Assembly (NCBI GenBank): GCA_028280635.1
Contig: JANQLM010000048.1
Location: 1-64,000, forward strand
Origin: Halieaceae bacterium
GTDB taxonomy: Bacteria; Pseudomonadota; Gammaproteobacteria; Pseudomonadales; Halieaceae
Length of the DNA: 64,000 nucleotides
Reading direction: 5' to 3'
In this document: one piece after another, positions 1-16,348 of the stretch
Layout: each line of letters starts with the position of its first letter
Numbering within the stretch: position 1 is the stretch's first letter
Program-made: the position numbers and the translations under genes
Notes under the pieces: model-generated
Told to the model about the DNA's origin: nothing
The model's database searches: none
The model's input: only the letters and a program-made list of their open reading frames with translations

Positions 1-303
1 CGACGCCTGCAGGATGAGTTGGGTGTGACCACGGAACTGGAGCAGCTCTACACGTTTGAGTATCGCGCCCGCTACAAGGATCTCGGCACCGAACACGAAC
101 TCTGTGCTGTCTATGTGGGGCAGTATCCTCGCAATGCGCCGCTGCGCATCAACGCTGAAGAGATTGCCAGCTGGGGCTGGTTTTCACGCGCTGAGATAGA
201 CCGGCAGGTAGATGCTCAACGTGAGCGGTTCGCCCCCTGGTTCCTGTTGGAATGGGAGCAACTCAAACACCACTCGGTAGACCTTGCCAGGCTGGCAAGC
301 TGA
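1..303 (+). CDS. idi: Isopentenyl-diphosphate delta-isomerase, type 1 (C-terminal fragment)
   Basis: The reading frame is open from base 1, so the gene begins outside the window and only about 100 C-terminal residues are seen. The fragment has the Nudix-type IPP isomerase C-terminus: an E-H-E-L-C-A-V stretch whose two glutamates match the metal-binding E-x-E of the E. coli enzyme, then N-A-E-E-I-x-x-W-x-W and F-A-P-W-F. The enzyme interconverts IPP and DMAPP. In photosynthesis clusters it feeds geranylgeranyl/phytyl and carotenoid synthesis. It ends 3 bp before the convergent HemN-like gene. The family call is solid; the active-site cysteine would lie in the missing part. Confidence 0.85.
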   Translation, partial: RRLQDELGVTTELEQLYTFEYRARYKDLGTEHELCAVYVGQYPRNAPLRINAEEIASWGWFSRAEIDRQVDAQRERFAPWFLLEWEQLKHHSVDLARLAS

Positions 304-306
304 TCG

Positions 307-1701
307 CTACCAGCCGTTGGACCACTTGAGGTCAAGCGCGGAATTCCCCGCCAGGTGGTGTAGCAGGTATCGCCCCTGCGGTGTCACTGACAGACTGCCC
401 TTGCCACGCTGCAGGAAACCCTGGGCCTGAAGCGTTTCCAGGGCCAGTGCGCTTTCCTCACCCTCTCCAGGCGCCAGTTCGCCGTCCAGATGCATATTAC
501 TCAGCAGGCCGTTGACAGCGCGGCGGTGCTGCAGTCCCCGCTCTGAGAGCTGGACACCGGCACGCACCGGCAGCTCGTCCCTGTCCACCGCCTCGCCCCA
601 GGTATCGATGCTGTCGAAGTTCTGCAGGCAGGCGCCACCCACTTCGCTGATGGCGCTGGCACCCATACCCAACAGCGTCTGGCTCCCATGAGCGTTGTAG
701 CCCATCCAGTTATGGGCCAGCCGGCGCTCGTTCTGGGCCGTTACCAGCGCGTCACCTTCACGGGCAAAGCTATCGAGCCCCACCCAGGTGTAACCCGCAG
801 CTTCCATTGCGTCGACGATACCGTTGAACATGATGAGCCGATCCGCCAGGGACGGCAGACTGGGCGACTGTATGGCGCGCTGGTGCCGGAAGACTTCAGG
901 CTGGCGAGCATAAGCGTAGCAATTGAGCCGATCCGGCTGCAGGTACACGATATCCTCAAGCGTGTGCTTAATAGAGCTCATCGATTGGTCGGGCAGACCG
1001 TAAAGCAAATCCATGCCGATGGTATCGAACCCTGCATCAAGGGCGTTCTGGAACACGTCTTCCAGGACCGCCAGGGAGTTGGACTTACCCAATGCCTTCT
1101 GGACCCCGGGATCCAGGTCCCTGACCTCCAGCTTGATAGCCCGGAAGCCCAGGCCGCGCAGCATCTGTAACTGCGAAGCTGATGAGCGGCGCGGGTTGAT
1201 CTCTATAGTGGCGTCGGAGTCGGCATCCAGTTGGAAGCCCTGCTCAAGAAGATCGGCCAGGCGCAATAGCTGCGGCTCACTCAGGTAGTTGGGAGTGCCG
1301 CCGCCGACGTACAGCTCCGCCAGCGCAATACCCTCACCGGTGCGCGTGGTCACCAGTTCCAGCTCGTGCTCGAGGCGGTCGAGATAGCGATCGATCACCC
1401 TCGGATCATGTGTGACCGTGGTGATGTGGTCGCAGCTCAGGCAGCGCGACTGGCAAAACGGCAGGTGGATATAGACGGCGGGCTTTCCGCCTTCCTGAAC
1501 AGCCGGGCTGGCCAGGATATCCGCATACTTCCTGCCGTCGATGTGGTCGCCCACCTGTGGATCCAGCAGGTCGGGGATGTGACTGCCTTCAGATGCGCCG
1601 ATCAAGTCGGCCGTTCGTTTAAGGCCGAAATTTGTGTCTGATTTAGAATTTGCGCCCAATACCGCGCCCAAGCCATTGTTTTTATTAGGCTCTTTGGCCA
1701 T
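307..1701 (-). CDS. HemN-like radical SAM protein (oxygen-independent coproporphyrinogen III oxidase family)
   Basis: 464 residues, about the length of HemN (457), and collinear with it: a radical SAM cluster motif C83-x3-C87-x2-C90, the G-G-G-T-P-N-Y-L SAM-binding segment, and a HemN-like C-terminal half (L-L-G-M-G-A-S-A-I-S). HemN converts coproporphyrinogen III to protoporphyrinogen IX without oxygen, upstream of Mg chelatase. Two departures from E. coli HemN are visible. The fourth cysteine (C71 there) is His92 here, and the N-terminal P-R-Y-T-S-Y-P-T-A motif is absent. Activity as a true decarboxylating oxidase is therefore uncertain; it could be a divergent enzyme for low-oxygen tetrapyrrole synthesis or another HemN-family protein. 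The ATG is preceded by AAGGGGG. About 200 bp of non-coding DNA separates it from puhE upstream, so it probably has its own promoter; no TGT-N12-ACA site was found there. Confidence 0.8.
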   Translation of the reverse strand: MAKEPNKNNGLGAVLGANSKSDTNFGLKRTADLIGASEGSHIPDLLDPQVGDHIDGRKYADILASPAVQEGGKPAVYIHLPFCQSRCLSCDHITTVTHDPRVIDRYLDRLEHELELVTTRTGEGIALAELYVGGGTPNYLSEPQLLRLADLLEQGFQLDADSDATIEINPRRSSASQLQMLRGLGFRAIKLEVRDLDPGVQKALGKSNSLAVLEDVFQNALDAGFDTIGMDLLYGLPDQSMSSIKHTLEDIVYLQPDRLNCYAYARQPEVFRHQRAIQSPSLPSLADRLIMFNGIVDAMEAAGYTWVGLDSFAREGDALVTAQNERRLAHNWMGYNAHGSQTLLGMGASAISEVGGACLQNFDSIDTWGEAVDRDELPVRAGVQLSERGLQHRRAVNGLLSNMHLDGELAPGEGEESALALETLQAQGFLQRGKGSLSVTPQGRYLLHHLAGNSALDLKWSNGW

Positions 1702-1899
1702 GCAAGTGCCCCCTTGCCGATACTCTAATATCGACCTTGTGCGGCTGGCTTATACATTAGCCTTCGGGCCGCGCCTTACGGCGCTGCCGCATACAGCGCG
1801 GCGAGAGGATAACTCGTAGACCAGTCAGACGAGCAGTTCCCCGTTTATACTCCCGAAAATGACACCACACAATGTCCAAAATCAATTATTCGTCGTTGT

Positions 1900-2718
1900 T
1901 TAGGTTTTGTTTAGTATTGAGGCGCCCTTGAGAAAGGTACGCTCGTAACTCCCCGGCTCCTGTTCATCAATCACTGGCATCGCCCAGCGCCAAAGCTTGG
2001 AATCCTGCACCGGCAGCACCAGAAACCAGTGTTCCAGCACACCCAGGCTCAACAGCAGGCCGACGATCGCATGGCCGGTAGCGACAAAGGGGTCCTCTGC
2101 CAGCCAGGCGTGGTGCAGGAACCACACGGCGACACCGGTACCCAGCACCACGGAGAACGGAAACAGCAGGTTGATGCGGCGCTGCTTCATGTAGGTCACC
2201 AGATGCTGCTGGCTGCGCGGCAGCCACTCGGCATGGAAATTGGCGACCCCGAGAAACAGGTTCAGTTTGGCGCTCCAGCGCATCAGCCACAGGGACACAC
2301 AGGTCAGGCCGGCCACCTGGTTGGGCTGGCCCGCGGTCACCGCGACGACGGATAACACCAGCACAACCACCGCCAGTTCATGATAAAGGCTGGTTTTCAG
2401 GGCCAGGCCAAAACGGGTCCAGCCGGTAGCGTCCGGCGGGCAGGGTCGATTGCTGGGGCCGGTCACAAAGCCCATCAGGTAACCCATTTCCAGCCAGCCC
2501 CACAGGCACAAGGCCTGCAGGAAAGCGTATAGCGCCGCGGTTTGCGTCGCCTGCGCGGCGACGGATTCGAGGCTGCTAAAACACAGCACCAACAATGCGG
2601 TGGCGCCGGCCATGCTCCAGCGATGGGTGCCGGCCGGCAGGTGGTTGAGCCACAGGATCAGGCCGGTGGTAAACCACCAGCCAAACACGGCGACGGCTGT
2701 GGCCAACAGGTAAGCCAC
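1900..2718 (-). CDS. puhE: Photosynthetic complex assembly protein PuhE
   Basis: A 272-residue, strongly hydrophobic protein with about seven predicted membrane spans and the conserved N-F-H-A-E-W-L-P and R-R-I-N segments of the DUF3623/PuhE family. PuhE is an inner-membrane factor that affects reaction-centre/LH1 assembly and bacteriochlorophyll supply. It is last in the bchF-to-puhE superoperon, 6 bp after puhC. The start is GTG at 2718, with GAGG a few bases upstream. Confidence 0.88.
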   Translation of the reverse strand: MAYLLATAVAVFGWWFTTGLILWLNHLPAGTHRWSMAGATALLVLCFSSLESVAAQATQTAALYAFLQALCLWGWLEMGYLMGFVTGPSNRPCPPDATGWTRFGLALKTSLYHELAVVVLVLSVVAVTAGQPNQVAGLTCVSLWLMRWSAKLNLFLGVANFHAEWLPRSQQHLVTYMKQRRINLLFPFSVVLGTGVAVWFLHHAWLAEDPFVATGHAIVGLLLSLGVLEHWFLVLPVQDSKLWRWAMPVIDEQEPGSYERTFLKGASILNKT

Positions 2719-2724
2719 GCCGCC

Positions 2725-3186
2725 TCAGGACCTCGCCTGGCCGGCGTCGAGAAGGCGCGCGAACACTCCGGCGTTGTCCGGCCCAAAGGCATTGAGCACG
2801 ATGGTGCGACCGGTGGCCTGGTCGCTGATGGTCAACGCGCCATCGCTGCGACGGGCCAGCAGGAACGGCGCCTCGGCGCCCGCTTCAAGCGCGCGCCGTT
2901 CGCGCGTCATACTGCGCAATACGCCGCGAACGAAACTGCCGTCGCCGGAGGGGAAACTGGCCAGCAAGGCGCCGTCGCGCCAGTCATACACCTCCACCGC
3001 GCCGGCCTGCCCATCCTCAAAGCGCAGTTGGCGACTGTTAACAACCGCCCGGGCCGCGACCTGCGCCACGTCGGATTGAGAGGAAATGCCGGACAGGCGG
3101 GCGACCGTCACCAACAGCAGCGCGGCCAGCGCCAGACCCCCGAGTACATAGGGGGCATAGTCGCCGACAAAATGCTTGCTCTTCAT
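2725..3186 (-). CDS. puhC: Photosynthetic complex assembly protein PuhC
   Basis: 153 residues with one N-terminal membrane anchor (about residues 14-32) and a soluble domain of the PuhC family, with a G-A-V-E-V-Y-D-W-R-D-G segment and a T-G-R-T-I-V-L-N-A-F-G-P-D-N-A-G-V-F motif near the end. PuhC is a membrane-anchored factor needed for efficient RC-LH1 assembly. I chose the ATG at 3186, preceded by AGGTG; a GTG one codon upstream is possible. It lies between puhB and puhE, as in purple bacteria. Confidence 0.88.
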   Translation of the reverse strand: MKSKHFVGDYAPYVLGGLALAALLLVTVARLSGISSQSDVAQVAARAVVNSRQLRFEDGQAGAVEVYDWRDGALLASFPSGDGSFVRGVLRSMTRERRALEAGAEAPFLLARRSDGALTISDQATGRTIVLNAFGPDNAGVFARLLDAGQARS

Positions 3187-3212
3187 CACCTGTCACTCAC
3201 AGCGTCTGGCCC

Positions 3213-3845
3213 TCACGCCGAGACAACGCCCGCAAACCCTGGCTCGAGTTCCCGCGGGGCTTCTGCGGGCCGCGCCGCTGCACCGACCACGTCAGCCAGC
3301 AAAGCTGCTGCCGTGTCGGCATTGGCAAGGCCCCGCAGCGCGGGTTTGACGCGGGCATAGTGCCAGGGCCGGGCATGGGGCCAAAGGGCCATGAAGGAGA
3401 TGCGGTCACCTTCAGCGAGGGTCAGGCAGATATCGGCATGGCTGCCATAGCGGGCGATATCGGCGGCGTTCACACGCTCCAGTGGTACATTGATCATCAT
3501 CGGGATGGCGACCCCAAAGCGCAGCACTACGCGCTTGTTGGTGAGGGTGTAGACCGTGGAGCGGGCATACAACCAGGCCATCACCAGCAGTATCGCCAGC
3601 GCTGTCAGACCCAAGGCAAAGGGCCAGCTGCTCGCCGCCAGGGCTTCCGGCAGGCTGGCGCCGGATTGCAGCTTGCTCCACAGGTACCAGGCCATCAGCA
3701 GCAGGAAATACAGCGCCACGCCGCGGACGTGGAACACCCGCTGGGCCAGGCCCTGCCATTCCGGCTCACCCTGCCAGACGATGTACTCACCTTCGGGGAG
3801 CTGCTCAGGCAGGCCGCGAATCGGCTCGTATTCGTATTCGCTCAT
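3213..3845 (-). CDS. puhB: Photosynthetic complex assembly protein PuhB (PH-domain protein)
   Basis: 210 residues. An N-terminal L-P-E-G-E-Y-I-V-W-Q-G-E-P-E-W segment, two membrane spans (about residues 45-61 and 75-95) and a bacterial PH-like domain (T-V-Y-T-L-T-N-K-R-V-V-L-R-F-G-V-A) match the PuhB family. PuhB assists assembly of reaction-centre subunit H and RC-LH1. Its ATG overlaps the puhA stop codon (ATGA), which indicates translational coupling. Confidence 0.9.
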   Translation of the reverse strand: MSEYEYEPIRGLPEQLPEGEYIVWQGEPEWQGLAQRVFHVRGVALYFLLLMAWYLWSKLQSGASLPEALAASSWPFALGLTALAILLVMAWLYARSTVYTLTNKRVVLRFGVAIPMMINVPLERVNAADIARYGSHADICLTLAEGDRISFMALWPHARPWHYARVKPALRGLANADTAAALLADVVGAAARPAEAPRELEPGFAGVVSA

Positions 3846-4657
3846 ATCAGCGGCTCCATCCTCTCCGGCAGCGCATAGAGGTAACCGCCGCCGTAGTAGG
3901 CAGTGATCTGGTCCTCCTCCTGCAGGGTGATCTGGTTGGGGCTGGCGGTGACGGGCACATCGGCAAAGTGCTTGCTGGTAATGGACTTCACCCGCACGCT
4001 GCCATCGCGGCCGCTGATCCTGGAGAAGTTGATCGGCAGCAGTACGCGCCTGGCAGCTGCCGGTGCAGCCATCTCGCCGGGCACGGCGGCCGCCGGTTCG
4101 GCACCGGCCACTTCCACCTCCAGGTAGCGGAGCTGGGGTTCTGCCAAATCCAGCCAGCAGTCGACCACCGTGCCGCCGACTTCACCATCCACCCCATAGA
4201 CCGGCTGGCCACGGGGATCGGGATCCTGGGAGGCGAGCGACCAGTCCGGCAGGTTGCGCAGCGGCTGGATGCGGGGCTCCCCCTCGTTGGTCAGGTCCGG
4301 GGTCTGTGGGCGAATATTCCAGGACCCGGGGCCGACGCCGTCGAGCATGGGATTGCCTGTGGGCTCCAGGGGATAACCGGGCTTGTCCTTTTTCAAGGCC
4401 AGGTCGCGCTGGGGCTCCGGGTTGGGCCGCGGCACGGTGCGGGTACCCTGGCCGTGCGGCAGCACAAAGGTCTTGGGCGGCGGCATATCGGGCCAGCCCG
4501 GAAGCCCGGGCCGGGTTTCGTCGTATTGCTCCAGCGGATAGCCTTCGCGCTTGGTCTCCCGGTGCAGCCAGAAAACCAGCGTGAAGAAAAATATCCAGAA
4601 TGCATAGAGCACCAGTTGCGCTACATCGATGTAGCCGGTTACTGCACCTGTTCCCAT
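3842..4657 (-). CDS. puhA: Photosynthetic reaction centre H subunit
   Basis: 271 residues, near the usual 255-265 for PuhA. There is one N-terminal membrane helix (about residues 11-30), then the diagnostic R-E-x-K-R-E-G-Y-P-L-E segment and a soluble cytoplasmic domain with the P-x-R-K-x-F-T-L-P-like linker (P-P-P-K-T-F-V-L-P) and PRC-barrel-like C-terminal half. The H subunit caps the L/M core and shapes the proton path to QB. The partner pufLM genes are not in this window. It lies 25 bp after lhaA in the operon. Confidence 0.95.
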   Translation of the reverse strand: MGTGAVTGYIDVAQLVLYAFWIFFFTLVFWLHRETKREGYPLEQYDETRPGLPGWPDMPPPKTFVLPHGQGTRTVPRPNPEPQRDLALKKDKPGYPLEPTGNPMLDGVGPGSWNIRPQTPDLTNEGEPRIQPLRNLPDWSLASQDPDPRGQPVYGVDGEVGGTVVDCWLDLAEPQLRYLEVEVAGAEPAAAVPGEMAAPAAARRVLLPINFSRISGRDGSVRVKSITSKHFADVPVTASPNQITLQEEDQITAYYGGGYLYALPERMEPLI

Positions 4658-4682
4658 GATGAACCTCCTGCCTCGGTTCGAA

Positions 4683-6092
4683 CTATTGAGGAATATCGTT
4701 TAGGTAAAAGGCGGGCCGTTCAGCCGGCTCCTCCGCCTGATGTCGCACCAGCGGCCCTATGACCACCAGCGCCAGAAACAGCACCAGGATTTCAAGCTGG
4801 TAAACCGCCCCGTAGCCCGTTGCCGGGCCGGTCAGGGCCGGACCCAGCATGCCTCCTTCCGCCAGATGGCCCACACTGTCCCGCAGCCCGCCACCGCCGG
4901 CGATGGCCAGCCCTGTGGCCGTGGCCTGCACGGCGCCCCAGGCACCCAGCGCGATACCGGAGCGGCCGCCCTCGGCGAGGTCCATGGCCGCCGTCAGGGT
5001 ACCTATGGCAAAGGCCCCGGAGCCGAAACCAATCGCGGCGGTGCCAAGACGAAACAGCAGACCGGACTCCAGCGGCGCCGCCAGCAGCACGGCGGAAAAC
5101 GCAAAAATCCCTACCAGTGCGCCGTTGGCCGCCAGCCGCAACGGGTCTCGCCCTTCGCTGAGCTGGCGTGAGGCGAGCGCGAAGGCCGCCAGCATGCCAA
5201 GACTGAAAATTGCGGTGAGGCCGGTGGTGGCCGCTACCGACAGGCCGAGCACCTGGCCACCGTAGGGCTCCAGCAGAATGTCCTGCATGGAAAAGCCGAT
5301 CGAACCGAGGCCGACGGCCAGCAGCAGGCGCGGCGCCCGCCCACTCTGCTTGAGCTGAGACCAGCTTTCCCTGAAGCGGGGGCGCGCCCGACCGTGGGCG
5401 GTCAGCGTCGGGTTGCGGGCCTCCTGCTTCCACAGGGCGATCACGTTGAGCACCATGGTGACCACCGCGGCACCCTGCACCACGCGGATCAGGCGGATGT
5501 AGTCAAATTCCTGCAGCAGCGCGGCAAAGGCCAGCGAGCTGAGAATCATGCCCACCAGCAGGGTGACGTAGAGCAGCGCCACTACCCGCGGCCGCAGGCG
5601 ATCCGATGCCAGGTCCGTGGCCAGGGCCAGACCTGCCGTTTGCGTCGTGTGCAGGCCCGCGCCCACCAGCAGGAAAGCCAGCGCTGACGCCGCCATCCCC
5701 GCCCACAGCGGCCCGTTGTGCGGTTCCGTCAGTACGATCAGGGCAAAAGGCATGATCGCCAGGCCACCGAACTGCGCCATGGTGCCCAGCCAGATGTAGG
5801 GCACCCGCCGCCAGCCCAGGTAGGAGCGATGGTGATCCGAGCGATGACCGACCAGGGCGCGCAGGGGGGCAAACAGCAATGGCAGCGACACCATCAGTGA
5901 GACCAGCCAGGCGGGTTGGTCGAGTTCCAGTACCATGACCCGGTTGAGTGTGCCGTTGAGCAGCACTACCGCCATGCCCACGGAAAACTGGAACAGCGAC
6001 AGCCGCAGAATACGCCCGAGCGGCAGCTCACTGCTGGCCGCATCCGCAAAAGGCAGCCAGCGCTCGCTGATTTGCGGCACGGAGAACTTCAC
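4683..6092 (-). CDS. lhaA: LhaA/PucC-family light-harvesting 1 assembly protein
   Basis: 469 residues, about 12 membrane spans, with the PucC/LhaA N-terminus: R-I-L-R-L-S-L-F-Q-F-S-V-G-M, then V-L-L-N-G-T-L-N-R-V-M-V-L-E-L, and R-A-L-V-G-H-R-S-D-H-H-R-S. This MFS subfamily delivers bacteriochlorophyll to LH1 polypeptides during assembly. Its position directly upstream of puhA matches the lhaA (F1696) slot of other purple bacteria. The GTG start overlaps the bchM stop. Confidence 0.92.
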   Translation of the reverse strand: MKFSVPQISERWLPFADAASSELPLGRILRLSLFQFSVGMAVVLLNGTLNRVMVLELDQPAWLVSLMVSLPLLFAPLRALVGHRSDHHRSYLGWRRVPYIWLGTMAQFGGLAIMPFALIVLTEPHNGPLWAGMAASALAFLLVGAGLHTTQTAGLALATDLASDRLRPRVVALLYVTLLVGMILSSLAFAALLQEFDYIRLIRVVQGAAVVTMVLNVIALWKQEARNPTLTAHGRARPRFRESWSQLKQSGRAPRLLLAVGLGSIGFSMQDILLEPYGGQVLGLSVAATTGLTAIFSLGMLAAFALASRQLSEGRDPLRLAANGALVGIFAFSAVLLAAPLESGLLFRLGTAAIGFGSGAFAIGTLTAAMDLAEGGRSGIALGAWGAVQATATGLAIAGGGGLRDSVGHLAEGGMLGPALTGPATGYGAVYQLEILVLFLALVVIGPLVRHQAEEPAERPAFYLNDIPQ

Positions 6093-6786
6093 CGGGCGAT
6101 CAGCTCCATCGCCTGGGAAGTATAGAAACCACTGTTCACCCGATAGCTTCGACCCGCACTCCAGCCCCGGGCGCCCAGTTCCAGAGCCACGGTCCGCGCC
6201 AACGCATCTTCCGCCACCGGTTGAATCGCCGGCGCCCGGTTGCCGCGGGGGAACAGCCTGCCCACCGTATGCATGGCCGCCAGCAGCGGCGTACTGGGGG
6301 CAAAGGTAAACAGAACGCTGCGGCCGGCACGGGATGTCATCTGGTGCAGTACAGCCATCACATCCTCGAGCTGGTAGTGAATCAGTGAGTCCATGGCCAC
6401 CACGTGGTCAAACTCCCCGAGATCGGCGCTGGACATGTCACCGACCCGGAACTCCACCCGGCCCCGCAGCTCCTCCGGCAGGCGTTCACTGGCCAGTTCC
6501 ACCAGGGTTGGCGACAGATCGGTCGCCACCACCCGGGCGCCCCGCCGCGCCGCTTCCAGGGCAAATGCGCCGGTGCCGCAGCCCGCATCCAGTACGCGCC
6601 GATCGCTCAGGTCCTCGGGCAACCAATTCAGCAGGGTTGCGCGCATCTGGTCGCGGCCGGCGCGCACCGTGCGACGGATGCGACCCACCGGGGCATCCGA
6701 GGTCAGGCGCTTCCAGGCTTCTACCGCGGTCTGGTCAAAATAGGTTTCCAGCTCGGAGCGGGTCTGTTCGTAGCTCGATACGCTCA

Positions 6787-6787
<1 letters not shown>
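6089..6787 (-). CDS. bchM: Magnesium protoporphyrin IX methyltransferase
   Basis: 232 residues. SAM-binding motif I (V-L-D-A-G-C-G-T-G-A-F) lies around residue 65, followed by A-T-D-L-S; the C-terminal third is typical of BchM. The enzyme transfers methyl from SAM to the C13 propionate of Mg-protoporphyrin IX, between Mg chelatase (BchH) and the AcsF cyclase. I place the start at the ATG at 6787, which overlaps the bchL stop (TGATG), rather than the TTG one codon upstream. It is translationally coupled to bchL. Confidence 0.93.
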
Positions 6788-14671
<7,884 letters not shown>

Positions 14672-14710
14672 CACTGGGGGGCAGCGCCGGTTATTGTTGG
14701 ATTACCAAAG

Positions 14711-14739
14711 AATCTAGCGCTTGTCGGTCAAACTGTCAA
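14711..14739 (-). promoter_or_regulatory. Predicted sigma70-type promoter of the bchF superoperon
   Basis: On the minus strand a perfect -35 TTGACA (14739-14734) and a -10 TAGATT (14716-14711) are separated by exactly 17 bp. Transcription would start near 14704, about 30 nt before bchF. The -35 lies inside a TGT-N12-ACA site, so a bound repressor would block polymerase. Confidence 0.65.
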
Positions 14740-14751
14740 TATTGCCTTACA
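14734..14751. promoter_or_regulatory. PpsR/CrtJ-type operator, bchF/ppsR control region
   Basis: TGTCAATATTGCCTTACA is an exact match to the family consensus TGT-N12-ACA. It covers the bchF -35 box and lies between the divergent bchF and ppsR genes, so it could serve both repression of the superoperon and autoregulation of ppsR. Confidence 0.75.
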
Positions 14752-14759
14752 CTTAATGA

Positions 14760-14777
14760 AGTCCAATAAATTTGACA
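14760..14777. promoter_or_regulatory. Degenerate second PpsR half-operator with overlapping TTGACA
   Basis: AGTCCAATAAATTTGACA has a good right half (TTGACA) and a one-base change in the left half (AGT for TGT). It starts exactly 8 bp after the perfect site, the spacing used by cooperative CrtJ/PpsR pairs. Its TTGACA (14772-14777) could also be the -35 of a ppsR promoter, with a weak -10 TTAACT at 14795-14800 (17-bp spacer). Confidence 0.45.
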
Positions 14778-14916
14778 TAGCGCAGGGTTTGCGATTAACT
14801 CGAATGACCGAGGTATATGCAAGCGACGCGCTCGCACGGCCAACGGTCGGATTCGCCCCAACCGCGTCATCTGACCGCGGTAAAAGCCACCCTTTATTGA
14901 GAAACGGAAACTGCGC

Positions 14917-16308
14917 GTGCTAGGTCAGTTGGACCCTCAGGCATCGGCCGACCTCGTAACGAGAATGGCCGACTTCACAATGCTACTGGACGCCAGTGGC
15001 CACATCCTTGAATTGTCCGTGAATAGCGAAGACCTGGCCGGCGCTGTGGATGACAGTTGGGTCGGCAGAGACCTGCGCGAGCTTGCCACGGCAGAAACCC
15101 GGCCCCGCGTAGAAGAGCTGCTGCAACAGACCACCGCCAGCCCCGGCAGCGTCGGCAGCTGCGATGCCAGTCACGAGCTGGATGATGACGACAGCGACCT
15201 GCTGGTCCGCTACCGCGCGGTAGCGCGGGGCAACAATGCCGAAATCCTGGTGCTCGGGCAGGACATGCGGCCGGAAGCCAACCTGCGCCAACAGCTGATG
15301 AACGCCCAACAGGCGCTGGAGCAGGACTACTGGCGACTGCGCCAGATTGAAACCCGATACAAGCGCTTGTTCGACATGGTCAGTGACGCGATCATCGTGG
15401 TGGACGGCGACAGCCAGCGGGTGATCGAATCCAACCCGCGGGCCGCCGCCCTGCTGTCCCCGGACCAGGACTCCATCGCCGGCAAACCGTTCCCGGTCGG
15501 ACTGGACAAAACCGGCACCCGCAGCGTCAAGGCCCTGCTCGATGAAGTGCGACTGGCCGGACGCGGCAGCATCGAAGAGGTGCACACCGAACACGGCGAC
15601 CACTGCTTTGATATCAACGCCACCTTCCTGCGCCAGGGCAATGAGGCGCGCTTCCTGGTGCGCTTTGCCGATCACGGCACCGAGGGCGTCAGCATGGAGC
15701 ATGGCGCGGACGCGCTGCTGGGGGCATCCCTGCAGTCGTCGCCGGACGCCATCCTGCTGACCGATGAAGACGGTCGCGTCATCGCCGCCAACCAGACCTT
15801 CCTGGAGCTGGCTCAGGTGGTGTCCCAGGAGCAGGTACTTGGGCAACTCGCCGATCGCTGGCTGGGACGCTCCGGCGTGGATCTCAGCGTACTGCTGACC
15901 AACCTGCGCAAGAACACCAACGTCAAGCTGTTCAGCACCACCCTGCAGGGGGAACAGGGCTCCACTGCCGATGTGGAGGTGTCCGCCACCGCACTGTCCA
16001 ATTCCCGAGGGCGGAACCTCGCCTTCTTTATCAGGGATGTGGGGCGCCGCGTCGCCGCCGAGCACCCCTCCGCCGCGCAACTGCCCCGCTCCATCGAACA
16101 GATCACCAAGCGGGTGGGACGGGTTCCACTCAAGGACCTGGTGCGTGAATCCACCGACGTGATCGAGGCCCTGTGCATCGAAGCCGCGCTTGCGCTCACT
16201 CACGACAACCGCGCGTCCGCCGCGGAACTGCTGGGCCTGAGCCGGCAAAGCCTGTACGCCAAGCTGCGCCGCTATGAGATCGACGGCCCCGGTGATGAAG
16301 CCGGCTGA
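14917..16308 (+). CDS. ppsR: Transcriptional regulator PpsR (CrtJ)
   Basis: 463 residues, the normal PpsR length. An N-terminal PAS domain (about 15-115) is followed by a glutamine-rich linker with Q-Q-A-L-E-Q-D (about 122-145), two further PAS domains (about 150-255 and 270-380), and a C-terminal Fis-type HTH (N-R-A-S-A-A-E-L-L-G-L-S-R-Q-S-L-Y, 431-447). PpsR represses photosynthesis genes under oxygen and/or light by binding TGT-N12-ACA. Cys420 in the HTH region is the counterpart of the redox-active CrtJ Cys420. No cysteine occurs near residue 250, where the second redox cysteine is found in Rhodobacter; the nearest is Cys230. The start is GTG at 14917. It diverges from bchF and is followed by bchG. 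Confidence 0.93.
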   Translation: MLGQLDPQASADLVTRMADFTMLLDASGHILELSVNSEDLAGAVDDSWVGRDLRELATAETRPRVEELLQQTTASPGSVGSCDASHELDDDDSDLLVRYRAVARGNNAEILVLGQDMRPEANLRQQLMNAQQALEQDYWRLRQIETRYKRLFDMVSDAIIVVDGDSQRVIESNPRAAALLSPDQDSIAGKPFPVGLDKTGTRSVKALLDEVRLAGRGSIEEVHTEHGDHCFDINATFLRQGNEARFLVRFADHGTEGVSMEHGADALLGASLQSSPDAILLTDEDGRVIAANQTFLELAQVVSQEQVLGQLADRWLGRSGVDLSVLLTNLRKNTNVKLFSTTLQGEQGSTADVEVSATALSNSRGRNLAFFIRDVGRRVAAEHPSAAQLPRSIEQITKRVGRVPLKDLVRESTDVIEALCIEAALALTHDNRASAAELLGLSRQSLYAKLRRYEIDGPGDEAG

Positions 16309-16348
16309 GACCTAAACGCACCTCGCTTAAGTCACATCAAGAATTTTG

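Noticed and set aside
1738-1756. TGT...ACA pair upstream of the HemN-like gene
   Set aside because: The spacing is 13, not 12, and no -35/-10 pair is nearby, so it is not called as a PpsR site.
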